Counted from the first letter of the stretch, positions 7,772 to 17,134 are shown. The stretch: DNA of 64,000 nucleotides from Paracoccus marcusii (GCF_028621715.1 NZ_CP117466.1:501001-565000); one strand, 5' to 3'. Translations and numbers: made by a program. Notes: generated from the letters alone by a model not told the origin.

Positions 7772-10694
7772 TCTGACGGCTTCCTTCCTTGTCGTAGAAG
7801 ACCGGATCGACGATCCGGGCCTGCATCACCGCACCGTCCGGCATCGGGAAATCCAGGACCTGCCCCATGCGGGCCGGACCGTGGCGGACCAGGCCCATCG
7901 CGATGGGCTTGTCCAGCGTCGGCGAGTGATAGCTGGAGGTGACGCGCCCCTGGGTCTTGCGCTGGCCGTTGCCGTTCGTGCCGTCCGCCACCGCATAGGC
8001 GCCGTCGGGTATGACCTTGCCGGACAGGCTCTCCAGCCCCACCAGCTTCCAGCGGGTGCCGTCGGTCATGTGGCTGCGGCGTTGGGCGCGCTTGCCGATA
8101 TAGTCGGCCTTCTTTTTGGATATCGCCCAGTCCAGCCCCAGATCCTGCGGGATGATGGTGCCGTCGGTCTCGTCCCCGATCATGATGAAGCCCTTTTCGG
8201 CGCGCATCACGTGCATGGCCTCGGTCCCGTAGGGGGTAATGCCCAGATCGCGGCCGACCTCGTGCAGACGCTCCCACAGCTCCAGCCCGCGATTGGCGGG
8301 CACCGCGATCTCATAGCTGAGCTCACCCGAGAAGCTGATGCGGAAGATGCGGGCGGGGATGCCGGCGATGTCGCCTTCGGCCCATTGCATGAAGGGCAGC
8401 GCCTCGGCCGACAGATCGATGCTGCCCGGCAGGCGTTCCAGCAGGGCGCGGGCCTTGGGTCCGGCCACGGCGATCTGGGCGAACTGTTCGGTCAGGTTGG
8501 CGGTATAGACCTTCCAGTCCCACCATTCGCATTGAAGCCAGTCCTCCATGTGCCCATGGATGCGGTCCGCGCCGCCGGTGGTGGTGTGGCACAGCCAGGT
8601 GTCGTCGGACAGGCGCGCCACGACGCCGTCATCCATCAGGAAGCCGTTCTCGTTGCACATCAGGCCATAGCGGCATTTGCCAACCGGCAGGGTGGACATC
8701 ATGTTGGTATACAGCATGTCCAGGAACCGCCCCGCATCGGGCCCCTTGACGATGATCTTGCCCAGGGTCGAGGCGTCCAGCGTGCCGACGCCCGCCCGCA
8801 CCGCCAGGATCTCGCGGTTGACGGCGGCGTGGCGATCCTCGGTCGCGCGGGGATAGGCATAGGGGCGGCGCCAGTGGCCCACCGGCTCCCAACTGGCGCC
8901 GTTGCGGTCGTGCCATGCGTGGATCGGCGTCTTGCGCAGCGGCTGGAAGGCCTCGTCCTTCGCCTCGGCCGCGATAGTGGCCAGGGTCAGCGGCGTGTAG
9001 GGCGGACGGAACGTGGTGGTGCCGGTCGCCTGGATGGGCTGGTTCAGCGCGTTGGACAGCACCGCCAAGCCGTTGATGTTGGACAGCTTACCCTGGTCGG
9101 TCGCCATGCCAAGCGTGGTATAGCGCTTGGTGTGCTCGACGCTGGCATAGCCCTCCTGGGCGGCCAGTTCGACATCGGTGACCTTCACGTCGTTCTGGAA
9201 ATCCAGCCACATCTTGGCGCGCAGCTTGTAGGGCGCGCGGGCGGGCATGACCCAGACAGGCATGGTCACACCCGCAGGGCTTTCCAGATCGCCGGCGCAG
9301 TGCAGATCACCATTGGCGGCCCCCACGACGGTCACGTTGCCCTGCCCGTCCGCACCCAGGGGCGGGCGGTCGGGGTCGGGGCGGAACATCGATTGCGCCT
9401 CGTCCCAGGTCAGCTTGCCGCCGCAATGCGAATAGAGATGCACGACCGGCGACCAGCCGCCCGACATGGCCACCACGTCGCAATCGACGGTCTGCCGCGG
9501 CGCGCCGTCGCCCTGGTGGTCGCACAGCACCACTCCCTCGACATGCTTGCCCCCCTTGACCTTGGCGACGGCCATGCCGGTCAGAACGGTGATGCCCGCG
9601 GCCCGCGCGGCCTGGGGCAGCGCCCCGTCGGCGGTGGGACGGGCATCGACGATGGCCGGCACCTCCAGCCCCGCGGCATGGGCCGTCAGGGCGGTGCGAT
9701 AAGCGTCGTCGTTGTTCGTGACCACGACGATGCGCCGCCCCGGCGCCACGGCGTAATCGGTGATGAAATCGCGGACGGCGCTGGCCAGCATCACGCCCGG
9801 CACGTCGTTGCAGGCGAAGGACAAGGGACGCTCCAGCGCGCCGGTCGCGGCGATCACCCGGCCCGCCCGGATGCGCCACAGGCGCTGGCGGGGGATGCCC
9901 TGGTTCGGGTCATGATCGGCCAGCGATTCCCGCGCGATCAGATAGCCATGGTCGTAAAGGCCGGTGGCCATGGTGTTGCGGCGCAGGGTGACGGTGTCGC
10001 GGCCTTGCAGGTCGGCCAGCAGCGCATCGATGGCGGCCTGTCCGCCGTCGTGGTCGGTGGGCGTGCGCCCGCCCCAATGGGCGGCCTGTTCCAGAACCAG
10101 CACGGTGCCGCCCGCCTCGGCCGCATCGCGTGCGGCGGTCAGGCCTGCGATGCCGCCGCCGACCACGACCGTGTCGGCAAAGCCGTAGGCCTGTTCATAG
10201 CGGTCCGGATCGGGGTCGGTCGGTGCCCGGCCCAAGCCCGCGCTGCGGCGGATGATCGGTTCGAACAGGTGCTTCCAGAAGGGGCGCGGATGGATGAACG
10301 TCTTGTAGTAGAAGCCCGCCGGAAAGACCGGCGACAGCCAGTTGTTCACCGCGCCCACATCGGCATCCAGGCTGGGCCAGCAGTTCTGGCTGCGCGTGAC
10401 CATGCCGTGGGTCAGGGGCGTGGTGGTGGCGCGCTGGTTCGGTTCGAACCGGCCGCCCTGGCCCAGGCCCAGCAGCGCGTTCGGCTCCTCGGCGCCCGAG
10501 GCCAGGGGACCACGCGGGCGGTGATACTTGAAGGACCGGCCCATCAGCATCTGGCCGTTGGCCAGAAGCGCCGAGGCGATGGTGTCGCCGGTCAGCCCGC
10601 GCAGGTGGCGGCCGTCAAAGCGGAACGGCACCTGCCAGGCACGGTCGATGCGGCGGCCACCGGCGGGCAGTCGGAAGGGGGGCGTGTGGGTCAT
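7764..10694 (-). CDS. soxA: Sarcosine oxidase alpha subunit
   Basis: The largest subunit (976 residues). Its N-terminal ferredoxin-like region (to about 100, including GLTGDTIASALLANG and GRSFKYHRPRG) is followed by a NAD/FAD-binding Rossmann region with GGGIAG at 179-184, and a C-terminal GcvT-like aminomethyltransferase domain that binds tetrahydrofolate. The alpha subunit carries NAD and the folate site, while the beta subunit carries the substrate flavin. The start at 10694 (MTHTPPFRLPAGG) overlaps the soxD stop by four bases (ATGA). The same frame stays open for another 129 codons upstream, but that is a shadow of soxD. No internal stop or missing domain is seen. Confidence 0.96.
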   Translation of the reverse strand: MTHTPPFRLPAGGRRIDRAWQVPFRFDGRHLRGLTGDTIASALLANGQMLMGRSFKYHRPRGPLASGAEEPNALLGLGQGGRFEPNQRATTTPLTHGMVTRSQNCWPSLDADVGAVNNWLSPVFPAGFYYKTFIHPRPFWKHLFEPIIRRSAGLGRAPTDPDPDRYEQAYGFADTVVVGGGIAGLTAARDAAEAGGTVLVLEQAAHWGGRTPTDHDGGQAAIDALLADLQGRDTVTLRRNTMATGLYDHGYLIARESLADHDPNQGIPRQRLWRIRAGRVIAATGALERPLSFACNDVPGVMLASAVRDFITDYAVAPGRRIVVVTNNDDAYRTALTAHAAGLEVPAIVDARPTADGALPQAARAAGITVLTGMAVAKVKGGKHVEGVVLCDHQGDGAPRQTVDCDVVAMSGGWSPVVHLYSHCGGKLTWDEAQSMFRPDPDRPPLGADGQGNVTVVGAANGDLHCAGDLESPAGVTMPVWVMPARAPYKLRAKMWLDFQNDVKVTDVELAAQEGYASVEHTKRYTTLGMATDQGKLSNINGLAVLSNALNQPIQATGTTTFRPPYTPLTLATIAAEAKDEAFQPLRKTPIHAWHDRNGASWEPVGHWRRPYAYPRATEDRHAAVNREILAVRAGVGTLDASTLGKIIVKGPDAGRFLDMLYTNMMSTLPVGKCRYGLMCNENGFLMDDGVVARLSDDTWLCHTTTGGADRIHGHMEDWLQCEWWDWKVYTANLTEQFAQIAVAGPKARALLERLPGSIDLSAEALPFMQWAEGDIAGIPARIFRISFSGELSYEIAVPANRGLELWERLHEVGRDLGITPYGTEAMHVMRAEKGFIMIGDETDGTIIPQDLGLDWAISKKKADYIGKRAQRRSHMTDGTRWKLVGLESLSGKVIPDGAYAVADGTNGNGQRKTQGRVTSSYHSPTLDKPIAMGLVRHGPARMGQVLDFPMPDGAVMQARIVDPVFYDKEGSRQNG

Positions 10695-11038
10695 TCGGCG
10701 ATGCCTTCGGCGGGGGTCCAGTCGGGTGTCCAGTCGGGGCGGACCTTGCGGATCGCCTCCACGATCTGGGCAGGGGGATGGGGCGTCTGCGCCCTGTAGG
10801 TTCCGAACACCTGCAGCGTGGCGGTGCAGCGCGCGGCCAGGAACCATTTTCCGCAGCCATAGGCATGGCGCCAGCGTTCGAAATGCACGCCCTTGGCGTT
10901 CTTGCGCGCGAACAGGTAGCTTTCGAACTCCTCGTCGGTGCCGTTCGGGCCGATGCGGGCCAGGTGCGCCTCTCCGCCGGGATGCAGTTCGGTTTCCTCG
11001 GCGTTCACACCGCAATAGGGACAGGTCAGGATCAGCAT
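10691..11038 (-). CDS. soxD: Sarcosine oxidase delta subunit
   Basis: A 115-residue protein with the SoxD zinc site: C6 and C9 (CPYCG), H58 and C62 (HAYGCGKWF) are the expected ligands. The delta subunit is structural, binding zinc and bridging the other subunits of heterotetrameric sarcosine oxidase. The start MLILTCPYCG at 11038 is chosen because the family begins there; the upstream open frame is GC-biased filler. It overlaps soxA by four bases. The 165 bases between it and the small upstream membrane-protein gene contain two strong palindromes. Confidence 0.93.
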   Translation of the reverse strand: MLILTCPYCGVNAEETELHPGGEAHLARIGPNGTDEEFESYLFARKNAKGVHFERWRHAYGCGKWFLAARCTATLQVFGTYRAQTPHPPAQIVEAIRKVRPDWTPDWTPAEGIAE

Positions 11039-11110
11039 CGGGCTTCCTTGGGGTGCGAGAGTTGCGGATGCGAAAAGGCACCGCAGCGGCGCGAGCCGGC
11101 GGTGCCGTCT

Positions 11111-11129
11111 GTCCGACATGCCGTCGGAC
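11111..11129. repeat. Perfect palindrome upstream of soxD
   Basis: GTCCGAC (11111-11117) pairs perfectly with GTCGGAC (11123-11129) across a 5-base loop. It lies between the small membrane-protein gene and soxD in the sarcosine oxidase operon and could be an RNA hairpin or a binding site. Confidence 0.55.
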
Positions 11130-11134
11130 GCAGG

Positions 11135-11165
11135 CCGGGGGCTGACCGCCCCCGGACCCCCGTGG
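11135..11165 (-). repeat. Dispersed CCGGGGGC/GCCCCCGG palindrome, copy 1
   Basis: On the minus strand this reads CCACGGGGGTCCGGGGGC, a short loop (GGTCA), then GCCCCCGG: an 8-bp perfect stem preceded by GGGGGT. The same arrangement occurs at 63256-63283 on the plus strand, so this is a dispersed element, not a one-off hairpin. Here it sits inside the sarcosine oxidase operon, upstream of soxD. Confidence 0.6.
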
Positions 11166-11203
11166 TCGCGCAAGACGACCGGGCCGTCCCGCGCGTCAGG
11201 GCA

Positions 11204-11464
11204 TCAGTTGGCCGGAGCCGGCGCGGCCGGTTCGGCAGGGGCGTCGACGGATACGGGGCTGTCGGTCTCGACAGAGACGGCAGGGGCGTCGGCCGCAGGT
11301 TCGGCCGCCGGCGTGTCGACGCTGATGTTGGTCGTGTCGCCTTCGACCGGGTCGGTCGTGGCAACGCCGGTCGGTTCGCCTGACATGAAGAAGAACAGCA
11401 GTGCAACGACGACGACGATGCCGCCGACGATGAAGTAGAGGCCATTGTTATTGCGGTCAGCCAT
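11204..11464 (-). CDS. Small single-span membrane protein inside the sarcosine oxidase operon
   Basis: The 86-residue product begins MADRNNNGLYFIVGG and has one strongly hydrophobic helix (about 9-27, GLYFIVGGIVVVVALLFFF). A low-complexity tail rich in Ala, Pro, Val, Asp and Glu follows and ends AAPAPAN. The N-terminus is short and polar, so the tail may face the periplasm. It lies between soxB (91 bases upstream) and soxD (165 bases downstream) on the same strand. GGTTC-type sequence precedes the ATG. I do not recognise a function; its position suggests co-transcription with sarcosine oxidase, but the tail composition argues against an enzyme subunit. Confidence 0.7.
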   Translation of the reverse strand: MADRNNNGLYFIVGGIVVVVALLFFFMSGEPTGVATTDPVEGDTTNISVDTPAAEPAADAPAVSVETDSPVSVDAPAEPAAPAPAN

Positions 11465-11555
11465 GATGAACCCTTTCGGTCGGACCTGTCATGGCAAGGC
11501 AATTCGCGGATGGCGTCCGGGGTTCCGTCGCGGGAAAACATCGGCGCGCCCTCGC

Positions 11556-12821
11556 CTAATGCGCGACGCCGGCGGCGACCGATTCGTCGATGAACCGGCC
11601 TTCGCGGAAGCGGTTCAGCCCGAAATCGGCGGCCAGCGGACCCGGCGTTCCCTTGGCGACCAGCTCGGCCATCGCCCAGCCGGAACCGGGGATCGCCTTG
11701 AACCCGCCGGTTCCCCACCCGCAGTTCACGAAGATGCCGCCCACCGGGGTCGACGACAGGATCGGGGACCGGTCGCCGGTCATGTCGACGATGCCGCCCC
11801 ATTGGCGCAGCATCTTCAGGCGGCTGATCATCGGGAAGGTCTCGATCAGGGCGCGGACGGTTTCCTCGACATGCTGCCAGGAGCCGCGCTGGGTAAAGTT
11901 GTTGAACCCGTCGGTGCCGCCGCCGATCACCATCTCTCCCTTGTCGGATTGCGACATGTAGCCGTGGACGGTGTTGGCCATCACGACCACGTCCATGCAG
12001 GGCTTGATCGGTTCGCTGACCAGCGCCTGCAGCGCGACGCTTTCGATGGGCAGGCGGAACCCGGCCATGGCCGCCAGCTGGCTGGAATGGCCCGCGACCA
12101 CGATCGCCAGCTTGTCGCAGCCGATGCGCCCCTTGGAGGTGTTGACGGCGCGGACCTGCCCGCCCTCGGTCTCGACCCCGGTCACCTCGCAGTTCTGGAT
12201 GATGTGCATGCCCATGTCGGAACAGGCCCGCGCATAGCCCCAGGCCACCGCGTCATGGCGCGCCGTTCCGCCGCGGGCCTGATAGAGGCCACCCAGCACC
12301 GGATAGCGCGGCCCGCCCAGGTTGATGATCGGCACCTTGGCCTTCAGCTGCTGGGGATCCAGCCATTCGGTCTGAACGCCCTGCAGGTTGTTGGCATAGA
12401 CGGTGCGCTTGTAGCCACGGATCTCGTGCTCGGTCTGGGCCAGCATGATCAGCCCGCGCGGGCTGAACATGATGTTGTAGTTCAGGTCCTGGGACAGGGT
12501 CTCGTACAGGCTGCGCGACTTCTCATAGATCGCGGCCGACGGGTCCTGCAAATAGTTCGACCGGATGATGGTCGTGTTGCGACCCGTGTTGCCGCCGCCC
12601 AGCCAGCCCTTCTCGATCACCGCAACGTCGGTGATGCCGAAGTTCTTGCCCAGGTAATAGGCCGTCGCCAGCCCGTGCCCGCCCGCACCGACCACGATCA
12701 CCTTGTAGCGCGATTTCGGTTCCGGGCTGGCCCAGGCCCGCGTCCAGCCCTTGTGCTGACGCAGCGCCTCGCGGGCGATGGCAAAGACGGAATAGCGTCG
12801 GGCGCGGGGGGCTTCGGGCAT
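11556..12821 (-). CDS. soxB: Sarcosine oxidase beta subunit
   Basis: A 421-residue flavoprotein of the DAO family. The Rossmann FAD loop GAGGHG is at 45-50, and the segment GTARHDAVAWG (His near 189) contains the histidine expected to hold the covalent FMN in this family. The C-terminal GWGTGGFKAIPGSG motif is also typical. The beta subunit houses the site where sarcosine is oxidised. The ATG at 12821 (MPEAPRARRYSVF) is preferred because GAGAGG lies just upstream and the family starts here; an ATG 33 codons earlier gives unlikely sequence. It is the first gene of the operon and is divergent from ccmI, so 12822-12995 should hold both promoters. Confidence 0.95.
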   Translation of the reverse strand: MPEAPRARRYSVFAIAREALRQHKGWTRAWASPEPKSRYKVIVVGAGGHGLATAYYLGKNFGITDVAVIEKGWLGGGNTGRNTTIIRSNYLQDPSAAIYEKSRSLYETLSQDLNYNIMFSPRGLIMLAQTEHEIRGYKRTVYANNLQGVQTEWLDPQQLKAKVPIINLGGPRYPVLGGLYQARGGTARHDAVAWGYARACSDMGMHIIQNCEVTGVETEGGQVRAVNTSKGRIGCDKLAIVVAGHSSQLAAMAGFRLPIESVALQALVSEPIKPCMDVVVMANTVHGYMSQSDKGEMVIGGGTDGFNNFTQRGSWQHVEETVRALIETFPMISRLKMLRQWGGIVDMTGDRSPILSSTPVGGIFVNCGWGTGGFKAIPGSGWAMAELVAKGTPGPLAADFGLNRFREGRFIDESVAAGVAH

Positions 12822-12995
12822 GGTGCCTCTCAGGAAACGGGTTGCCTGCACCATGGCTGCGGCGGGCCCGACCCTCAAGGCGGCTTGCGGCAGATCGCGG
12901 CGAAATGCGACATGCGACATTCGGACAGCCCTGTCGCAGCGCGCTTTCGGTCCGCCGCCATCCGCGCTAGGAACGGGGCCAACCGGAGGTGACGC

Positions 12996-14225
12996 ATGTT
13001 CTGGATCCTGGCTGCCGCCCTGACGGCCATCACGGCCCTTGCCATCCTGTCGCCCCTGCGGCGGGGTCGCGGGGGTGCCGCCCCTGCCGCGGCCTACGAC
13101 CTGCGCGTCTATCGCGACCAGCTGGCCGAGGTCGAACGCGACCTGGACCGCGGCGTGATCGGCCCCGACGACGCGCAGCGCCTGCGCGCCGAGATCGGGC
13201 GCAAGGTTCTGGACGCCGACCGTCGCGCCGCGCTGTCGGCCCCTGCCGCGCGCGGCGGCCGCGCGCTGTGGCCCGCGGTCGCGCTGGTCGCGATGCTGGC
13301 CGGTGCCGTGGCGCTGTATCTGCGTGAGGGCGTTCCGGGCGCCCCCGACATGCCGCTGGCCGAGCGCTTTGCCGCCGCCGACGCCGCCTATCGCGACCGC
13401 CCCAGCCAGGCCGAGGCCGAGGCGGCGGCCCCCGCCCGTCCCGCGCCCGACCTCTCGCAGGCCGATCCCGAATACCTGACGATGATCGACCAGCTGCGCG
13501 ACGCCGTCGGGCGCAACCCGGACGACCAGCAGGGTCTGGCGCTGCTGGCCAGCAACGAGATGCGCCTCGGCAACCTGGCCGCCGCCCGCGCGGCCCAGCA
13601 GCGGCTGGTCGACCTGCGCGGCGATCAGGCCGATGCCGTCCAGCTGATGCAGCTGGCCACGCTGATGGTCGATGCCGCAGGCGGCGTCGTCACCCCCGAG
13701 GCCGAGGCCGTCCTGCGGCGCGCCCTGACGCTGGACCCCACGCAGCCGCAGGCCCGCTATCTGCAGGGCGTCCTGCTGATCCAGAACGGACGCCCCGATC
13801 GGGCCTTTCCGCTGTGGCGCGGCCTGCTGGACGAAGGCCCCGAGGGTGCGCCTTGGATCGCCCCGATCCGCGCCGCGATTCAGGACCTGGCCTGGCTGGC
13901 GGGCGATGACGAATACCGCGCGCCGGCACCCCCCGCCGCGGACCTGCCCGGCCCCGATGCCGACGCCCTGGCCGCGGCCGAGGACCTGTCCCCCGAGGAT
14001 CGTGCCCGCATGATCCAGGACATGGTCGACCGCCTGCAGCAGCGCCTGGCGACGCAGGGCGGCTCTCCCGAGGAATGGGCGCGGCTGATCGCGGCGCTGG
14101 CGATGCTGGACCAGCGCGACCAGGCGACCGCGATCCTGACCGAGGCCCGCCAGCGTTTCGGCAGCGCCCCCGACGCCCTGGCCCCGATAGAACGGGCCGC
14201 GACCGATGCGGGGCTGGACGGATGA
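12996..14225 (+). CDS. ccmI: Cytochrome c biogenesis protein CcmI
   Basis: A 409-residue protein with an N-terminal helix ([20 protein letters not shown]), a short basic loop with the signature [17 protein letters not shown], a second helix near 91-106 ([16 protein letters not shown]), and a long periplasmic TPR-rich domain. CcmI (CycH) presents apocytochrome c to the haem ligation machinery on the periplasmic side. A strong GGAGG lies 7 bases before the ATG. The stop overlaps the ruvX start by ATGA, so the two are coupled. Other ccm genes are not in this window. Confidence 0.93.
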   Translation: MFWILAAALTAITALAILSPLRRGRGGAAPAAAYDLRVYRDQLAEVERDLDRGVIGPDDAQRLRAEIGRKVLDADRRAALSAPAARGGRALWPAVALVAMLAGAVALYLREGVPGAPDMPLAERFAAADAAYRDRPSQAEAEAAAPARPAPDLSQADPEYLTMIDQLRDAVGRNPDDQQGLALLASNEMRLGNLAAARAAQQRLVDLRGDQADAVQLMQLATLMVDAAGGVVTPEAEAVLRRALTLDPTQPQARYLQGVLLIQNGRPDRAFPLWRGLLDEGPEGAPWIAPIRAAIQDLAWLAGDDEYRAPAPPAADLPGPDADALAAAEDLSPEDRARMIQDMVDRLQQRLATQGGSPEEWARLIAALAMLDQRDQATAILTEARQRFGSAPDALAPIERAATDAGLDG

Positions 14226-14698
14226 TCCACGAGGACATGACCGATTTCGCCGCCGCCCTGCCCCGCTTCGGCGCGCTGGCCGGGCTGGACCTGGGCACCA
14301 AGACCATCGGCGTCGCCGTCAGCGACGGCATGCGGGGCGTGGCGTCCCCCATCACCACGATCCGCCGGACCAAGTTCACCCAGGATGCGCAGGCGCTGCT
14401 GACGCTGATCGCAGACCGGGGGCTGGCCGGGCTGGTCCTGGGCCTGCCGCGCAACATGGACGGCTCCGAGGGGCCGCGCGCCCAGGCCACCCGCGCCTTT
14501 GCGCGCAACATGACCCGGCTGACCGACCTGCCCATCGCCTACTGGGACGAACGCCTGTCCACGGTCGCCGCCGAACGCGCCCTCCTTGAGGGCGACACCT
14601 CGCGCAAGCGCCGGGCCGAGGTCATCGACCAGGTCGCCGCGGGCTACATCCTGCAGGGCGCCCTCGACCGCCTTCGCCACATCGCGACCCATGGATAA
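14222..14698 (+). CDS. ruvX: Putative Holliday junction resolvase/pre-16S rRNA nuclease (YqgF)
   Basis: The 158-residue product has the RNase H-like YqgF fold: [15 protein letters not shown] places the first catalytic Asp at 23. [12 protein letters not shown], the [13 protein letters not shown] segment and a late Asp ([13 protein letters not shown]) follow. Family members process the 5' end of 16S rRNA and were also named RuvX for junction resolution. The ATG at 14222 overlaps the ccmI stop (ATGA); a longer frame upstream is a shadow of ccmI. Followed 120 bases later by a DUF1289 gene. Confidence 0.93.
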   Translation: MIHEDMTDFAAALPRFGALAGLDLGTKTIGVAVSDGMRGVASPITTIRRTKFTQDAQALLTLIADRGLAGLVLGLPRNMDGSEGPRAQATRAFARNMTRLTDLPIAYWDERLSTVAAERALLEGDTSRKRRAEVIDQVAAGYILQGALDRLRHIATHG

Positions 14699-14818
14699 GG
14701 GCGCGACCGCCGCGCGGCAGCGCGGCCATGGGCCAAGCGGCAGCGTCCGGGCCGGGCTCCGCACGGCCCGTCCCCCGCGACCCGAACCCCGCTCCGCGCC
14801 TCAGAAAGACAGCCGCCG

Positions 14819-15004
14819 ATGATCGAAAGCCCCTGCATCAAGCTGTGCCGCATCGACGCGGACCGCAACCTGTGTCTCGGCTGCCACCGAACCCTGGCCG
14901 AGATCGCGGCCTGGGGCCGCATGACCCCCGATGCCCGCGCCCGCGTCATGGCCATGCTGCCCGCGCGTCAGGACGCCTCGGACATGCCCCGCCGCGGGTC
15001 ATAG
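14819..15004 (+). CDS. DUF1289 family small protein
   Basis: A 61-residue protein with four cysteines in a C-x3-C...C-x2-C pattern (C6, C10, C19, C22: CIKLC, CLGC), followed by the [16 protein letters not shown] helix. This is the DUF1289 layout, probably a small metal-binding protein of unknown role. Its last 37 bases overlap the last 37 bases of the convergent J-protein gene, so the C-terminal codons of both proteins share DNA. The region between ruvX and this gene shows no convincing coding sequence. Confidence 0.8.
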   Translation: MIESPCIKLCRIDADRNLCLGCHRTLAEIAAWGRMTPDARARVMAMLPARQDASDMPRRGS

Positions 15005-15912
15005 GCGTTCTCGCGCCGCCATTCCTCGAAGAACGCCGCCAGCTTGGCGTCCACCTTGGCCGGCATGGCGATGCGCAGCTCGACATGCTGATCGCCGCCG
15101 TTCACGCCGCGCCCCCGCAGCCGCAGCCGCTGCCCCGAGGTCGCGCCCCGCGGGATGGTCAGGTTGACGGGCCCGTCGATGGTCGGGGCCGCGACCTTGC
15201 CGCCCAGCACCGCCTCGTCCAGGCTGATCGGCAGGATCAGGTGGATGTCGTCGCCGTCGCGCGTGAACTGGGGATGCTCGGCGACCCGAACCTCAAGATA
15301 GGCGTCGCCGGGCTCTCCGCGGCCGATGCCGGGTTCGCCCTTGCCGCGCAGGCGGATCACCTGGCCGTCGCGCACGCCCTTGGGGATGGTGACCTCCAGC
15401 GTGCCGCCCTGCGGCAGGGTGATGCGATTGCGCCCCCCACGGACCGCGGTCAGGAAATCCACCTGCAGCGCCAGCCGCAGGTCCTGGCCGCGCATGTCGG
15501 ACGTGCGCCCGCCGCCGAACCCGCCAAAGCCCCCGAACCCGCCAAAACCGCCGCCGCCCCGCGGAGAGGCGCGCTGTCCGAACAGGTCGGCAAAGACATC
15601 CGACAGGTCCGGATCGCCGCCATGGCCGGGCGCGTCACCGAACGGGTTGCCGCCCGCCCCCGGGCGACCCTGCCAGCGGGGTGCCTGTTCCTGGCCCTGG
15701 GCATTGATCTCGCCCGCGTCAAAGCGGCGGCGCTGGTCGGCATCCTTCAGCAGGTCATAGGCAGCCGAGGCCGCCGCGAACCGTTTGGCGGCGGCCGGAT
15801 CCTGGTTCAGGTCCGGGTGATCGGTCTTCGCGATGCGCCGATAGGCCTTCTTGATCTCATCGGCACTGGCGCTTCGCGACACGCCGAGTGCTGCATAGGG
15901 ATCGCCTGCCAT
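14968..15912 (-). CDS. DnaJ-class co-chaperone (CbpA type, no zinc finger)
   Basis: A 314-residue class B J-protein. The J domain (about 4-68) has the HPD motif at 32-34, which stimulates DnaK ATPase. A Gly/Phe-rich linker with repeated GFGG units follows near 115-136, then the two beta-barrel client-binding domains (with [19 protein letters not shown]) and a C-terminal dimerisation region. The zinc-finger Cys repeats of DnaJ proper are absent, as in CbpA. The gene ends convergently inside the DUF1289 gene, sharing 37 bases. The start at 15912 ([13 protein letters not shown]) fits the family exactly. Confidence 0.9.
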   Translation of the reverse strand: MAGDPYAALGVSRSASADEIKKAYRRIAKTDHPDLNQDPAAAKRFAAASAAYDLLKDADQRRRFDAGEINAQGQEQAPRWQGRPGAGGNPFGDAPGHGGDPDLSDVFADLFGQRASPRGGGGFGGFGGFGGFGGGRTSDMRGQDLRLALQVDFLTAVRGGRNRITLPQGGTLEVTIPKGVRDGQVIRLRGKGEPGIGRGEPGDAYLEVRVAEHPQFTRDGDDIHLILPISLDEAVLGGKVAAPTIDGPVNLTIPRGATSGQRLRLRGRGVNGGDQHVELRIAMPAKVDAKLAAFFEEWRRENAYDPRRGMSEAS

Positions 15913-15969
15913 GCCTGGTCCTTCGTGTTCATCCGTCCTGTCGGTAAGATAGAGACGGTCGGGTTCACA

Positions 15970-17028
15970 TCAATAGGGCAGCGGGTGGGCGCGGTGCAGG
16001 CGCTCGATCCCGCGACGCAGCTCGTCGGGCAGATCCCGGTCCAGACCCGCGATCAGATGGCGCAGCTGATCCATCGTCGTGGCACCGATGATCGGCACCA
16101 CCTTGAAAGGGCGCGTCAGCTGCCAGGCGATGACCATGTGCACCACGTCCCAGCCATGCTCCGCCGCCAGGCGGCCATAGGCCTCTGCCGCGGCCACCCC
16201 GCGGTCGGTCTTGCGCCCACCCAGGTTGCCCTGCCCGCCGGTGGCCTTGTCGACCGCCGCGCGGCTGCCCTCGGGCATCGCGCCCGAGGCGTATTTCCCG
16301 GTCAGCAGGCCCGCCGCCAGCGGCGAATAGGACAGCAGCGTGACGTCCTCGTTCACCGCGACCTCGGCCAGATCGGTGTCGTAGAGACGATAAAGCGGCG
16401 AATACTCGTTCTGGATTGCGGCCATCCGCGGCCCGCCGATCTCATCGGCCACGTCGCACCACCGCGTCAGGCCCCAGGCCGATTCGTTCGACAGGCCCAC
16501 GGCGCGGATCTTGCCCGCATCGACCGCATCCGACAGCGCGCCCAGTACGTCGCGCATATGCGCCAGCGTCTGCGCCTTGTCCTGGCCCGACGGATCGAAG
16601 GCCCAGTTCTGCCGGAACCCATAGGATCCGCGCACCGGCCAGTGCAGCTGATAGAGGTCGATCCGGTCCGTCTGCAGCCGGCGCAGCGAGGCGTCGATGC
16701 AGGCCGTGACCGTCGCCCCGTCGAACGGCGCCCCGTCGCGGACCATCTGGCTGGGTCCGGTGATCTTGGTCGCGATCTCGACCCGGTCGCGGTTGCCGGT
16801 CCGCGCCAGCCAGCGCCCAATGATCTCCTCGGACAGGCCGACCGTCTCGCGGCGGACGGGGTTCACGGGATACATCTCGGCGCAGTCCATGAAGGTCATC
16901 GCGACCTCTAGGGCGGCATCCATCTGCGCATGGGCCTCCGCCTCGGCGGTCTGGTTGCCGAAGGTCATCGTTCCCAGGCAGATCCGGCTGACCTCGATCG
17001 CGCTGCCGCCCAGTTTCACACGTTCCAT
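15970..17028 (-). CDS. Aldo/keto reductase
   Basis: A 352-residue member of the aldo/keto reductase superfamily, probably NADPH-dependent, similar in layout to the Tas-like group. The catalytic tetrad is recognisable: D48 and Y53 (MDCAEMYP), the Lys in EIATKITG, and the His in LYQLHWP. The substrate cannot be inferred. The start MERVKLGGSAIEV at 17028 has GGGAAG 8 bases upstream and fits the family; the frame stays open through a terminator hairpin to 17262, which I take as non-coding. A strong minus-strand terminator lies only 76 bases upstream, so the gene either has its own short promoter or is controlled by attenuation. Confidence 0.88.
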   Translation of the reverse strand: MERVKLGGSAIEVSRICLGTMTFGNQTAEAEAHAQMDAALEVAMTFMDCAEMYPVNPVRRETVGLSEEIIGRWLARTGNRDRVEIATKITGPSQMVRDGAPFDGATVTACIDASLRRLQTDRIDLYQLHWPVRGSYGFRQNWAFDPSGQDKAQTLAHMRDVLGALSDAVDAGKIRAVGLSNESAWGLTRWCDVADEIGGPRMAAIQNEYSPLYRLYDTDLAEVAVNEDVTLLSYSPLAAGLLTGKYASGAMPEGSRAAVDKATGGQGNLGGRKTDRGVAAAEAYGRLAAEHGWDVVHMVIAWQLTRPFKVVPIIGATTMDQLRHLIAGLDRDLPDELRRGIERLHRAHPLPY

Positions 17029-17103
17029 CGGACCACTTCCCTGTTCGCGATTTCGGGCGCAGGCTAGCGATCCCCCCGCCGGGCGCAAGCCCGCGTCGGA
17101 CAT

Positions 17104-17134
17104 GAAAAAAAGGACACCCCCGAAGGGGCGTCCT
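17104..17134 (-). terminator. Strong intrinsic terminator between luxR and the aldo/keto reductase gene
   Basis: On the minus strand the RNA would form AGGACGCCCC, a UUCG tetraloop, then GGGGUGUCCU and a run of seven U. All ten pairs form only in this orientation, because the one imperfect position is a G-U wobble on the minus strand but an A-C mismatch on the plus strand. It points left and lies 76 bases before the aldo/keto reductase start. No protein gene on this strand ends just upstream, so it ends either a small RNA or a regulated leader. Confidence 0.85.

Noticed and set aside
7386..10799. Very long open frame (over 1100 codons) on the plus strand opposite soxA
   Set aside because: It is the antisense of a clear sarcosine oxidase gene; its sequence is rich in His, Gly, Gln and Arg with no family features, as expected from complementing GC-rich codons.
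10695..11081. Extension of soxA to 11081
   Set aside because: This is the soxD gene in another frame; soxD has clear zinc ligands and an ATGA overlap with the soxA start at 10694.
14691..14822. Short frame of 43 codons between ruvX and the DUF1289 gene ([14 protein letters not shown]...)
   Set aside because: Its start overlaps the ruvX stop, but the sequence is Arg/Pro-rich filler without hydrophobic core or ribosome-binding site.
15515..15570. Short tandem-looking repeats near 15.5 kb
   Set aside because: They encode the Gly/Phe-rich linker of the J-protein, not a CRISPR or DNA repeat element.
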